Shown: positions 11,076 through 21,330 of the stretch, one piece after another
Numbering within the stretch: the stretch's first letter is position 1
Layout: each line of letters opens with the position of its first letter
Assembly: GCA_004565275.1 (NCBI GenBank)
Contig: SDOX01000122.1
Location: 773 to 64,772, forward strand
Length of the DNA stretch: 64,000 nucleotides
From: Nannochloropsis salina CCMP1776
Taxonomy: Eukaryota > Sar > Eustigmatophyceae > Eustigmatales > Monodopsidaceae
Direction of reading: 5' to 3'
Notes under the pieces: model-generated
Databases searched by the model: none
The model's input: only the letters and a program-made list of their open reading frames with translations
Told to the model about the DNA's origin: nothing
Made by a program: the position numbers and the translations under genes

Positions 11076-13191
11076 TTAGGACGAAATTTGCTCCTCTCCG
11101 ACCGCCGATCCCTCTCTCTTCACATCCCCTGCACGCTTCAGGCCCGGCCGCGCCTTTAGTTGCACGATCAGGCAGGTCATATTGTCGCCCCCCACTCCCG
11201 TTGTCTTCCGGGGGTCGTCTGCCAAGCAGGCGTCCAGCATCTCCTCGGCAATCTTGCTTAGGGGGTCCCACTCCCTCTTCTCCTCCTTCCAAGCCTCCAG
11301 CCGAGACCGCACAAAGTCCACACACTCTTGATTGCTCAGACAGTCCCATATCCCATCGCATGCCAGCACGAGAAACTCATCCTCAGGCACCAAGGTGATG
11401 CGCGCCAGGTCCGGCTCCGCCGTGATCATTTGGTCCTTGGCAGGCAGGGACAGGTTGCCTGCGGGAAAGCATGGAGAGGCAGACAGAGAAAAAATGAGTT
11501 CAATGCCATGCTTCCCAAGAACAAGGGCGCGCTTGGAAGCGCGATACGAAGAGCTGAGTCGTCATGGAGGTTGAAGAGAAGAGAAGAGGAAACGGGAAAT
11601 TTCCAGCTCGCGACTCTTCATCCTCCCTGGTCGTCTTCTCACCTTTGTACTTCAAATCTCCGATCGACCGACTTAGGTTCAAATTTCCATTCACCCGCCC
11701 CTGTTCGGTCACGAACCCTCCCGCTTTTCGAATGCGCTCCATCTCCCTGTCTTGGAAAGGCTTGTGATCCTCCGTGAGCGCGATAGCCCTGCCGCCCCGG
11801 CAGAGCACCGCCCTTGAGTCCCCAGCGTTGGCCACGAACAATTCCTTTTCAACGATCAGGGCCACCACCGACGTGCAGCCGGCTTGGACCCGATGGTCAG
11901 GGAGAGCGCATCGAGCACGGGAGCCGGCGGTTCGGAAAGTTGAGGCCGGTGGGGGGTAGGAAGATGAGACGACGGCGTCCGAGGAAGCGTCCGTGCCCAA
12001 GCTGCCCTCGGTCTCGCTTTCTTCTCCCTCCTCCCCCCCACTGGCACCCTTCCCCCTTTCCCCCTCCTCCCTCGCGCCTCCCGAGCCGTCAGACCCCGCC
12101 TCCTCGCCCTTGACTCGACTCAGCAACTCCGTCACGATCACGCCCGCCATCTCTGCCACCTCACTTGCTGCCCGTCCGCCCCCTCCACCCGCTCCCCCCT
12201 CTTCATCCTCGTCGCCCGTCTTCCCCCCCGGAAAGGGAGGTGAGATGCCTTGCGCTTTCAGGAGCTCTGTCGCCGCCTCCTCGAAGGGCAGAGGGCTGCG
12301 GGGCAAACCCTCCGCCTCCTCCCGGAGGTTGGGGTCCTCCACAGGCCGCAGGGCAAGTCCGCTCCCATCTTCCTTCTCCAGCCCCCCTCTTCTTCCCAGC
12401 ACCACGTCCTCCTCGGGAATCGCTCCGTCCGAGACCGACGTTGCTGTGCGCGTCAGTGCAGCTACTCCCTGCCCCCCCCCTGCTCCTAACACCTCCTTCC
12501 TCTCCTTTTCTCCCTCTCCTTTCTCTACATTCACGCCTTCCTCCTTGCCTCCCACACCTGCGCCCGCCTGGTCGCTGTCCTGCGTCTTCCTCCCGCCCCT
12601 CTCCCCCGCCCCTCCCTCCTGTCCATCCCCTAGGCTGAGACCTTCCAGCTTGAGCACGACCCCTGGGTCCGGAAGCCGCCCCTTGCTTTCGTCCCTCGCT
12701 CCTCCAATGCCCCCTTCTGAGTCTGCCACGGGTGATGTGGATCGGGGCGTCTCGCCCTGATCGCTTCCCTTGGGAGGGACCGACCCTTGGGGGGTGAGGC
12801 TCGACGCTTTCCCTGAGGCGGCCGCTGTCGGTGCACATACTTTGTACAGCTTCAGCTCGCTGTCGAATTCCTCCCTCCGTAGCAGCTCGTCCATCCGATG
12901 GAAAGATTGCCGCAGGGCATCTTCGTAAGCACCGTCCTTCCATTCCCGCTGCTCCACCACCTCTTCAATAAAATGCCGGGCAACAAAATGTGCGACTTCT
13001 CTGCCTCCGTGCCCGTCAAAGACACCAAACATTGCGGTACGTTCATCGCCTTCCACCTCAGCCTCTGCCAAATGCGCATCTTCCATATTCCGGCGCCAAC
13101 CCTGCATTGCGGCTATTCCATATCGGAGACGCCCGTACTCCCCATCCTCCCAATCCTTCTCGGTCACTGGACTACTGAGATACGCCCCCAT
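11076..13191 (-). CDS. PP2C-family protein phosphatase (PPM1G-like) with long acidic insert
   Basis: Two exons, 13191-11643 and 11458-11076, joined across a 184-bp GT-AG intron in phase 1 (…DLKYK|GNLSLPAKDQM…), giving 643 residues. The ATG at 13191 is preferred over the in-frame GTG just upstream because it yields the PPM1G/plant PP2C amino terminus MGAYLSSPVTEKD, with Gly2 a possible N-myristoylation site. Metal-binding motifs are intact: FDGHGG (Asp59-Gly60), ACDGIWD (Asp551) and DNMT near residue 603; AGDSRAV and RSIGDLKYK are also present. Residues about 117-425 are a low-complexity Gly/Glu/Ser insert inside the catalytic fold, the position where PPM1G carries its acidic region. Expected to be a Mn/Mg-dependent Ser/Thr phosphatase. 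The insert is longer than the human one as I recall it; its composition is Glu/Gly/Ser rather than purely acidic. Confidence 0.93.
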
Positions 13192-14326
13192 CACGTCTCA
13201 ATCTCCAGGCGTTGATCACACGCGGTGCCCAAGAGAGGTCTATGTCTGTGCTTCGTAATCGCGTGTGTGAAAAGCGAATTGTTCATGAAAGAATAAGTTG
13301 ACAGGAGAAAGATGTCCTGACAATGAATTCCACAGCTACAAAGAACACTGTCGGGAGGTAGACCATGGGGGCCTTCAGGTGCCCGCCTACATAAAACAAA
13401 GCCACAATCTAGCGCAAATGGTGTACAAGCAGAAGCTCAGTAGGTTGGAGGTGAGTTTACGAAAAAGGAGAGCACAGAGCACAGTGGTAGCTTGGAAGCC
13501 CCCATCTGGCGGTGCCGGAGGAGCCAAGACACGCGTGTACGACACAAAAAAACAGCGCACTCAGAATCCTGAGTTTCTGTCTGTGTCTTTTTATCACCGA
13601 TTCTGCGCTTATCGATTTATGTAAATCCTTCCACCTGTTCGTGCAAGCGTCGATTTAGACCGGTTGGCGTCTTCACCCTCCCTCGCGACCGCCCCAGGCC
13701 GGAGGGCATGGCTTGCACGCTGCGGACGGTCGGGAGGAGATGCGAGAGCATGGAGTCCACATAAACTCCACACTTTACTCGGACACATCGCCTCAACAGA
13801 TTATAGAAACCCTCAGGGCCGTCACCTGCAGCTGTTTGAGCCACCCTGCCCTTCACATCGCGGGGATGGCTTCGTTTGCGCTCCGGTTTCTCTGCTTCGC
13901 CTACTTGCTGGCTTCGGTGCCCGTGACGTGTCTCTCCTAGCTCAACCTTCCCAAGCCATGTTCGGATTTATAATTGGCACGCCTACACAGCCAGCTGATT
14001 TCGCCAGACACTCGCAGGCGTTACTGTCGCAAGATGAGACTGTTGGAATTTTGCAGATTGCATGCATTTCTTTCTTGGCTTGTGTCCGGTCCTGTCGCTC
14101 GGTCTGTGGGTGAACTCGCCTTCCCTCTACACCCCCGTATACTTCCTTGCTTCTCCCTCACCGACGTACGCTCTTCCTTTATTTCCTCCTTTTCACCACA
14201 TGTCCATTTAAGGTCCATTTAATTACGTTGGATGCGCTTCGTAAGCTTGCCGTTCGACTTGCAGGGCCTGAGACAATTTACTGAGGCATCGCGGCGATCC
14301 TCCGCAGGCGCCTTTGACGCACACAT
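13192..14326. other. Head-to-head promoter region
   Basis: About 1.1 kb between divergently transcribed PP2C (-) and the SGNH-like gene (+), so both promoters and 5' leaders lie here. Short frames exist on both strands, for example a minus-strand frame 13856-13617 and a plus-strand signal-peptide-like MASFALRFLCFAYLL at about 13866. None has splice support or family similarity that I recognise, so I do not call them genes. Confidence 0.45.
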
Positions 14327-16859
14327 ATGAACAACCGGTATCGCGGTTTGGGATCCGCCAACAGTGGATTGCAGTCTCATGGCCCACAACGCTTCTCATT
14401 GGCATGTCGTATCGCAACATGGACATGCATTGCTGGCATGGGGGTCTTCGGCCTCCTTCTATTCCGCTTTTCTTCCTACTCCACCTCCCCATCTACGCTT
14501 CTCCCGCCCCACTCGATCTCTTCCCCTCCCTCCTCCACCGCAGCACCCAATTTTGCTCCCGCTTCCTCTCCAGAGATATTTCAAGCGAAATGCGCAGCAG
14601 CTAGCAAGTTGCTGCGGCAGCGTGGAGGTTGGGACTATATGCGGGTTATGCGCGGAGGGCAGGCCAGCGTAGACAGTGTTGTCCACCAGGGGAATCTGAA
14701 TCGCCTCCACAAAGCCATAGCTCGAGCGAATGCTGAGGAGCGACCCTTGAAAATCGCTGTGTTGGGGGGCTCGTTTTCGGCTGGAGGGGCGGTCGCGGAC
14801 ATGGAAGACTCCTTTCCGGAGGTATTGGCTTCCCTCCTAGCGGGAAAAGAGGAGGATGGAGGGGACGGGCCGATCCCAAGCACCCCAGTGCGGTACGGTG
14901 CAGAGATCGTGAATATGGCGCAAGGAGGCGCCGGGTTTATGTTGCCGCTATTCTGCACCATGAAAGTCTACTCGCTGGTGGCAGAGGCCCCAGAGCAAGT
15001 GCCGGACGTGTGGATTGTAGAATTTGGGGAGAATTTCGACTCCAGTGTGGAGCAGTACGAGGTGTGTTCTTGAGTAATGTTAGCCTGCGTCCTCTCCCAA
15101 TCGCACTCCGACGACTTGCTAACGTCATTCTTTGTAGTATAATGACTAGTCGTCCTTTCCATTCCCTTAATTCTTCCTCCTTTCCGTCGCTTTGTCTCCC
15201 TAGGCATTGCTAGCTATGCTCCTTTTTGACCATAACCGCTTCGGCCAGGCCGCGGTCCTGACCGCGGCAGTAGCCAAGAACTTCTGCTGGTGGTCGGATG
15301 GGCCCATTCGCGCCAGCCAATGTGGTCTCCAGCGGACGTGGGTCTGGCTGGAGGGGGTAGCTCAGAAAATGGCTGTGCCACTCGTCTCCTTCGTGCATGG
15401 TGTGGCTCCCTGGGTGGACTACAGGCCACCGGCCTGGGTGGAAAGTGTGGGGGAGGAGGGAGGGGCGCGGGACACGGGGAGGACACTCCCGGGGCTCTTG
15501 CTTGGCAACACGAGTGAGCTGTCCAAGCAGGAGTATCCAGGTTTATACGATAAGCTCGACCGGGTGGAAAAGCAGTTGTACGCAGATTGTGGGGAGAACC
15601 AGCATTTTAACGAGTACGGGCATCGGCTGTTGGGGCACTTTCTTTACGGCGTCTTTGTGGAGGCGGGCCGTAACGGTGGGAGGGAGGAAAGCGAAGAGGA
15701 AATCATGGCGAGGTTATCGCCCCAGGCAGTGGAAGTTTTTCACCGCGTGTCGAGTGGTTCTGAGGGGTACACTTTATCATGTAACCTGACCTTGACCCAG
15801 GTGCGTGGATGGGGAGCAACGAGTAAATGGAGAGACGGCTGGGCCACTCTCCCCTTTTTTTGCGTGTGACTTCAGTTTCTCTATCGCCATGCCTAAGTTC
15901 CGATTTGCGTTGCAGCGCATACTTCCATGACCATGCTTATATTTGCTCGAGTGTAGTCTGAGTCTGGAAGGATCTTACCATGTTCACCACTTCATTCCCT
16001 ACCTCCCGTTACCTTGGATCTTGCATTGCGCATTTAGGGCCGTGCCCTGGACTTACTACCTACAGCGCGATACAATTATACCCTATGGAGCGAGAAGGCC
16101 GAGGGCAGCAGCAACATTTTTAGCGGTGGAAAGAAGACGCGCACGGATAGGAAGCAGACTTGGTCCCCTCTCTCTGAGAACGCCACATTGGATTTTGACT
16201 TCACAGTGCCGCGCGGGGTACGTTCGCAGGCTCTGGAAGGGAAGAGTACGCAGTCGTTTGAGGGGATCGCATGTTCAACAATCTGAGTCTTGCTTTTTCG
16301 TTCTGGGTGCATTCACTTACAGGCGAGCACACTTTGTGTTCTGATGTACGGTAGCCAAGGAATGTTTCTTGACGCTTCCTTTCCTGACCACCCTCAGCGG
16401 ATGGTTGAAGAGGTCAACGGCGGGAGCGATGTGCAGGCTAGCTCAACGAAACATGACAAGAAGAATGGCGGGCAGGAAGATGGGCTTTGTCGACATGTCC
16501 AGCCGGACGGCAAAATCACGGTGGTAGCTTGTGGGAGCTCTGTGGAGCAAAGTACTAGGCCGTCTACTCCTCATTCTCTTCGCACAAATATTAATACTGT
16601 CAGAAATGGTACACAATCCTCAGCGAGCTCCTCGAAAGTATCGAAGGATATTTATCGGCATCCAGATGGCTCTCCCTCTTCAACTCGAGTGAACAGCACA
16701 TGTGTCTTCCGAGGAGGCGTAGACTGGACCATATACTCCGTGTATAAGATAGACTGTAGCTGCTTGTTTCCTCAGGGGATGGCAGATGGAGGGGTGCACA
16801 GAATTCAATTGAAAAATGCGAAAGGTAAGGTCCAGGTCGCCGGGGTTGTAATTTGGTGA
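14327..16859 (+). CDS. SGNH-hydrolase-like type II membrane protein
   Basis: Four exons, 14327-15061, 15204-15800, 16038-16217 and 16323-16859, all in phase 0, giving 682 residues. Residues 30-48 form one hydrophobic anchor behind a basic start, indicating a type II membrane protein facing the Golgi or outside. The SGNH fold is suggested by block I GGSFSAGG (Ser149), block II AQGGAG, a block III-like EFGENFD, and HFNEYGHRLLG near residues 379-389 carrying the likely catalytic His. Exons 3-4 encode a beta-rich C-terminal domain (LDFDFTVPRG, LCVLMYGSQGMF, KGKVQVAGVVIW) of the kind that follows such domains in other algal and oomycete proteins. A carbohydrate or lipid esterase/acyltransferase role is inference. 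The region 16380-16640 encodes a Ser/Asn/Thr-rich insert. The fold is likely, the substrate unknown. Confidence 0.8.
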
Positions 16860-17226
16860 GCATGCGGTGACAGGAAGCTCAATACTTGCTCCCTTGATTG
16901 GTAGTCATCTTTAAGCTACAGTACGGTGCTTGTGAGAAGTGAGTGAATGAGAGCCGCTCTAGAATCCGTGCAATTTTGTCGTAAATGAAGAAAAATATAG
17001 GGTAAAATGAAGCAAAGAATGTATTTATTGGTGTAGAAGGAAGCATTTGGAACTTATGTATGTTCAAGCTCTCATTTTTAAATTTTATCAATCTTCTTTC
17101 AAATAGACAATTTTTTTAAAAAGGAAATATTTTAGATTTGTCTTGCTGCATATCGTTCGTGCTCGCCGTGGAACTCTCCTCATTAAAATTTTTGATTTCA
17201 ATTTAACGGCTTGCAACGGTCCGGTC
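16860..17226. other. A+T-rich spacer
   Basis: Short intergenic stretch with T- and A-runs between two genes on the same strand. It should contain the 3' end of the SGNH-like transcript and the promoter of the next gene. No other feature is seen. Confidence 0.5.
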
Positions 17227-18679
17227 ATGAAGGCGAAACGGTACCCAGGGTTTGTTCTTTGTGCGAATTGTACGATGCATCATGGTTTCGCATTCTCATT
17301 ACAAAAACTACTCTTACTTGTCTATACAGACTATATGTTGTGCGCTGACTCAATTCTACTTCAACCATATCTGCCGCTATCAGAGCATATGGTTTGCCAG
17401 CGCATTACCTCAACCATGTCTGCCGCTATCAGAGCATATGGTTTGCCAGCGCATTACCTATGTTTGCCATCATCTCGCATAATAGCGACGAAAAAGCATA
17501 CAGCAAATCTTTCACTGCACACGTTAGCATATTTTGGACTTCTGACTCTCGCTGGATATCTTTCGAGTGAACTACTTGGCCGAGGGACCCAAGAATTATC
17601 TGTAGATGCAGCTGTCTCTCAACCTCTGACTGCGCAGCTGCATCCCTTTTTCTCCATCCTTGTGCCTATAACGCTATTTCCTGGGACTTCGACGACATTT
17701 TATGTCCTTCAAAGTCTGAAAACAGTTGGAGTGATGGTTCCTGGGCTAGATTTGCTAACAATACGTCCTTTGGTTGACATTTGTCCAAGCGCTTATGCAA
17801 TAGGAAAATGGATTACTTTTCTATTTCAAATATCTGAGAAGTTAGCCTATTCATTGATCCTTCTGTCAGCTTGTGAAATATTTGCTAAAGAATTGAGAAT
17901 TTTACTTGGCAAGCAAATGACGGACCTGACCTCTCCTGATATATCGAGGTTGTGGTGGCCTTCTGAATTTACAGCCCTCCGTGTTTTCCTGGGGGCGAGC
18001 TCCTGTCTTTTGGGGTACGTTATTTCCAACTCAATCATTATGCTTTTTATCCTTCCTAGCAGGAAAGTGTAGGTCTACCAACGTTATTGAATTTACATTA
18101 AGCACCGATCTTAACTCAATTCTGTCCCTATATTACCTTGTACAGCATCTCGATCCCTTTTCTAGTTCTCTACCATTTTCCCTTCCAACTCGCTCGCGAC
18201 CTGGAACAGAATCCAAATTCTGATCCATTGCTGAAAACCCTTTTTGCGGAGCATACAGCATATCGCTTCGTCCACTGGGAAGGAGCGGGCATTGATGACC
18301 CTAGTCTCGTCACCATCCTCCGGTAAGAGGGAATTAGTAAATTGCATGAATATTCAGGGGTCTACTACAGTTCTTGAATTGCGCTCACTCAAAGCTGCAC
18401 TGATCAGTAAAATTAGTCACATGACGTATGTTTGGCCGTACTTTATACCTAGATAACTTCACACGAGCAACCACACGTATTTTGGAAAAATTTTAATCAC
18501 GCATTCCTTTATGACATAATTTCTCCAGCGCTGAGACGTCTGTGGTGCTTGTCGTGGCTCTCAGCCTCTGCTGGGTGGGCTTAGGAAGCAAGATTATGCT
18601 TCCAATACCGCTGACTAAGCGACATTCTCCTCACCACCACGGAAACAAGAATTCGATGTTTTTAACGAGTGTTGTATAA
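17227..18679 (+). CDS. Multi-pass membrane protein of unknown family
   Basis: Three exons: up to 18014, 18146-18322 and 18529-18679. The phases fit: a phase-2 GTACGT donor at 18015, then a phase-2 GTAAGA donor at 18323. The product is 371 residues from the ATG at 17227, or 308 from the ATG at 17416. Hydrophobic spans include HTLAYFGLLTLAGYL, FFSILVPITLFP, SLILLSACEIF, SIPFLVLYHFPF and SVVLVVALSLCWVGLG, so about five or six membrane crossings. The last exon ends in a basic His-rich tail (KRHSPHHHGNKN). I do not recognise the family. The start is uncertain because a 49-bp tandem duplication lies in the 5' part: the later ATG exists only in the second copy (the first has ATA), and starting there gives a basic, presequence-like amino terminus. 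Splicing is inferred from consensus and phase only. Confidence 0.6.
17361..17458 (+). repeat. 49-bp tandem duplication at a gene start
   Basis: Two nearly identical 49-bp copies, beginning at 17361 and 17410, that share the core GCCGCTATCAGAGCATATGG. They differ at an A/G position that turns ATA into ATG in the second copy. As 49 is not a multiple of three, the two copies are read in different frames if both are translated. Confidence 0.9.
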
Positions 18680-18874
18680 AATAACGTATATTGCGCAAGC
18701 CAAAGAGAAATCACGCCAGAGCGCTCCCAAGTTTTTACTCAGATTCTATCTTGCTATTCTTAGCTGCACACTTTTATTGCATATGATTATATACACGGTC
18801 CACCCTAGTGTTTTTCTACCTTGCCTATCTTGAAGAACTTTCTTTTGCTTTCACTATGTCATTTCCCTCTTTCT

Positions 18875-20161
18875 TCATCTCCAAAAAAAGTTCCCTTCAA
18901 GAAGGCCTTCTTCCCTTCGTTCTCGCCTCCTCTCAAGCCACGTTAGCGGCGACTCTTCGAATGGAGACCGTAACGCTTCCCTTCTTCCTCTTCTCACTTC
19001 CTCGAAGTCCTCCGAAAAATAATGGAGGGGAGAAAAAATGGGGGCGGTATGGAAGTCGCCTGGAATAGGTGCTAAATACCACCGATGGCCAACCCAATGC
19101 TCCTGCAGACCCTCGTGTCGAAGCATCTTGGGTGGAAATCGGGCCTGAAACTGGCGACGATAGGCGTCGCGCGCACCTTTTGCAGACAGATGCGGTCCTG
19201 CTTCGGAGGAGCGGGAAGTGGCAGGACGCAAAAAGGAAGAAGAATCGGCAAGAGGGAAGTCTCGTACCAGGAGAATGATCCAGGCTTGCTGTGTCAGCGC
19301 CAAAGGCCGGTGAAACTGCCATGCCGTTGCCGCGAGATGGAGCATACTCTGGCAGTCGAGGAAAGGAAGGAGCTCATCCACCAGCAATGAGGGAGTCGAC
19401 GATGAAGACATTTGTTTTAAGCACCCATTACCGCGCCCACCGCATCTTCCAATGACTTCTGTGAACGCAGGGAGCGATCTTACGGTGTAAAGTTCAGGAA
19501 CCAACTTGGAGAAAAATCGAACAGCGATATGCGAGACTAAAGCCTGGAAGCGACAGGCATACTTAGGGGCGCTTGCAACGTCACTGTTGCCGTGTTCACC
19601 TCTTATGAGGCAAATGTTCTCACTTGTGTTCATGTAATTTTTATCACCTGTCCCAATTTTCTCTAAGGGTCTTCCTGAAGCCTCCCGCTCAGTGATACAG
19701 AGGAAGTCGGGCTCTTGAACGATGTACTCTCGCACCACCAGCTCCAACCTGTGCACAGCGGACCCATGCAGCTTCCCCCGATAACCGAAAAGGACAAGCA
19801 CGGGACCAGTTTGTAGATGCTGCGAGTTTGATCCCTCGCTCCCTCCGTAATCGTGGCTACTCCCCCTGCACCTTATTGGCTTAATGGAAATGTAATCCAT
19901 GTCTTGACTATCGCTGTCCTTGGTACCTGCCTTGCATACGGCGAAATACTGTGTCGGGAAGTAGCCTGCAGAGGCTTCATGAAAGGCATCCAGTAAAGAG
20001 AAAGACAAGGGAGCAGCGCGCGAAGTGGAGGACAAGGGTACTAGGTGGGGAGTTCCGTGCAGCAAGAATGCAGCATGGCACGCGAGAACCAGAGCCTCTT
20101 GCTGACTTCGTGGACTACATGCACTGGAAAGAGCATCTAGAATTTGCATGAGCTGCGTCAT
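18875..20161 (-). CDS. FBXO7/PI31-like F-box protein
   Basis: Intronless, 428 residues from the ATG at 20161. The first 230 residues resemble the FP (PI31-type) dimerisation domain of FBXO7: paired helices at the start (ALVLACHAAFLLH), then GKLHGSAVHRLELVVREY and a helix FFSKLVPELY leading into the F-box. Residues about 245-300 are the F-box (LLVDELLPFLDCQSMLHLA … WIILLVRDFPLAD), with the Trp…RDF ending seen in FBXO7. A Tyr-Arg-Arg-Gln-Phe helix follows, like the WKELYRKR segment of FBXO7. The animal N-terminal ubiquitin-like domain is absent. The family connects SCF ubiquitin ligase with proteasome regulation. The C-terminus is Arg/Glu-rich without motifs. The domain order supports the call; sequence similarity by eye is moderate. 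Confidence 0.65.
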   Translation of the reverse strand: MTQLMQILDALSSACSPRSQQEALVLACHAAFLLHGTPHLVPLSSTSRAAPLSFSLLDAFHEASAGYFPTQYFAVCKAGTKDSDSQDMDYISIKPIRCRGSSHDYGGSEGSNSQHLQTGPVLVLFGYRGKLHGSAVHRLELVVREYIVQEPDFLCITEREASGRPLEKIGTGDKNYMNTSENICLIRGEHGNSDVASAPKYACRFQALVSHIAVRFFSKLVPELYTVRSLPAFTEVIGRCGGRGNGCLKQMSSSSTPSLLVDELLPFLDCQSMLHLAATAWQFHRPLALTQQAWIILLVRDFPLADSSSFLRPATSRSSEAGPHLSAKGARDAYRRQFQARFPPKMLRHEGLQEHWVGHRWYLAPIPGDFHTAPIFSPLHYFSEDFEEVRRGRREALRSPFEESPLTWLERRRERREEGLLEGNFFWR

Positions 20162-21330
20162 GTGCTGTACAGGGTCTCTGTCTTAGGTGTTGGAGGACGG
20201 GTGACGGCAATTAGCTTCTTACTTGCTTGAAGGGTTGCTCCTTCTCATTGCCCACAATTGTCTGTCACATTGAGTCATTGCAGCATCTCTGATACACAAG
20301 CTTGACTTGAGTGGTTGCAACAAAATATATTTGTGACTCCGTATACTCGCTGCTACAATGTCTGTCGTTTGTCCGTACTAGAGCCAAAGGGAGCGTAGAA
20401 GTGTTGGCGTTTTGCGAGAACGCCCTCGAGCGGTCGTCATCGGGTTTGGACGTACATGGATGTCATACTGGCAGAGGCATGCATGCGAATGGACCTAAGT
20501 TTGATTTTTGACGCTGTTGGTGCTATTATACTCCAATATGATATATCTCTCTGCTACTCTGAATGTTCATACCTGATAATATACATCATGTTGGTTAGAG
20601 TAGACACCCAAAAAGCGACAGAGCGGATTCACCTGGTGGCCCATGTTTGAATGAAGCAGTTGTGTTACAAGTATGGTCGCGATTCGTCTCGCTACCACCT
20701 ATAGGGATGCGCCATACCCGATCGAATAGGCGTGCAAATATGTGCGAGCCCTCACACGCCCTATCAGCACTGTTGCTCTGTTGCCCAATTTCATGCGACG
20801 GCATGTACCTGTCAATCAAAGAGGGTCTAAGTAGATAGCATCTAAAAGCTGCATCAAGCATACATCCATGACTAGAATACTCCGGAATAGGTACAAGCCC
20901 CACAATCGAAACACAAGCAACACACATCCACCTGCTTGATGTCCATAAAAATTTTCTTTATCGCGAGTCTTTATGACGCGAAGAATAAGGAGCTTTTTAA
21001 CACTGCTCACAGGAAGGTGTTTGTGCGGTTCACGAGATCCAGTAGTCTACCTACATTCATTGACCCCTTAATCTTCATGCACACGTACCTCGATTATCAT
21101 TGTAGGGGAAAAGCTTCTTTTACTCTCCCTCTCTAACATTTCCCATCGAATGGTAGTGTGCTTTCTATATTCTCTCACCTACCCCCTTAATAATTTCATT
21201 TGATTTTCATATGACAAGTTCGATTCCATGCATGCAAATGCTGCCATTGACATGTCCAAAATTCCATGCAAGCAAGGTGAAGCAACGCGATGCCCTCACC
21301 GGCAGATGCCTCTACAAACACCTCCAGTCC
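20162..21330. other. Intergenic stretch without a gene
   Basis: About 1.2 kb containing the promoter of the minus-strand F-box gene (from 20162) and the 3' flank of the minus-strand glycosyltransferase (to 21330). Only short frames, none with splice support. No repeats or RNA gene are recognised. Confidence 0.5.

Noticed and set aside
11993-12943. Long open frames on both strands rich in Pro/Ser (plus) and Gly/Arg (minus)
   Set aside because: They are shadows of the low-complexity G+C-rich insert of PP2C, which is in frame with intact catalytic motifs on both sides.
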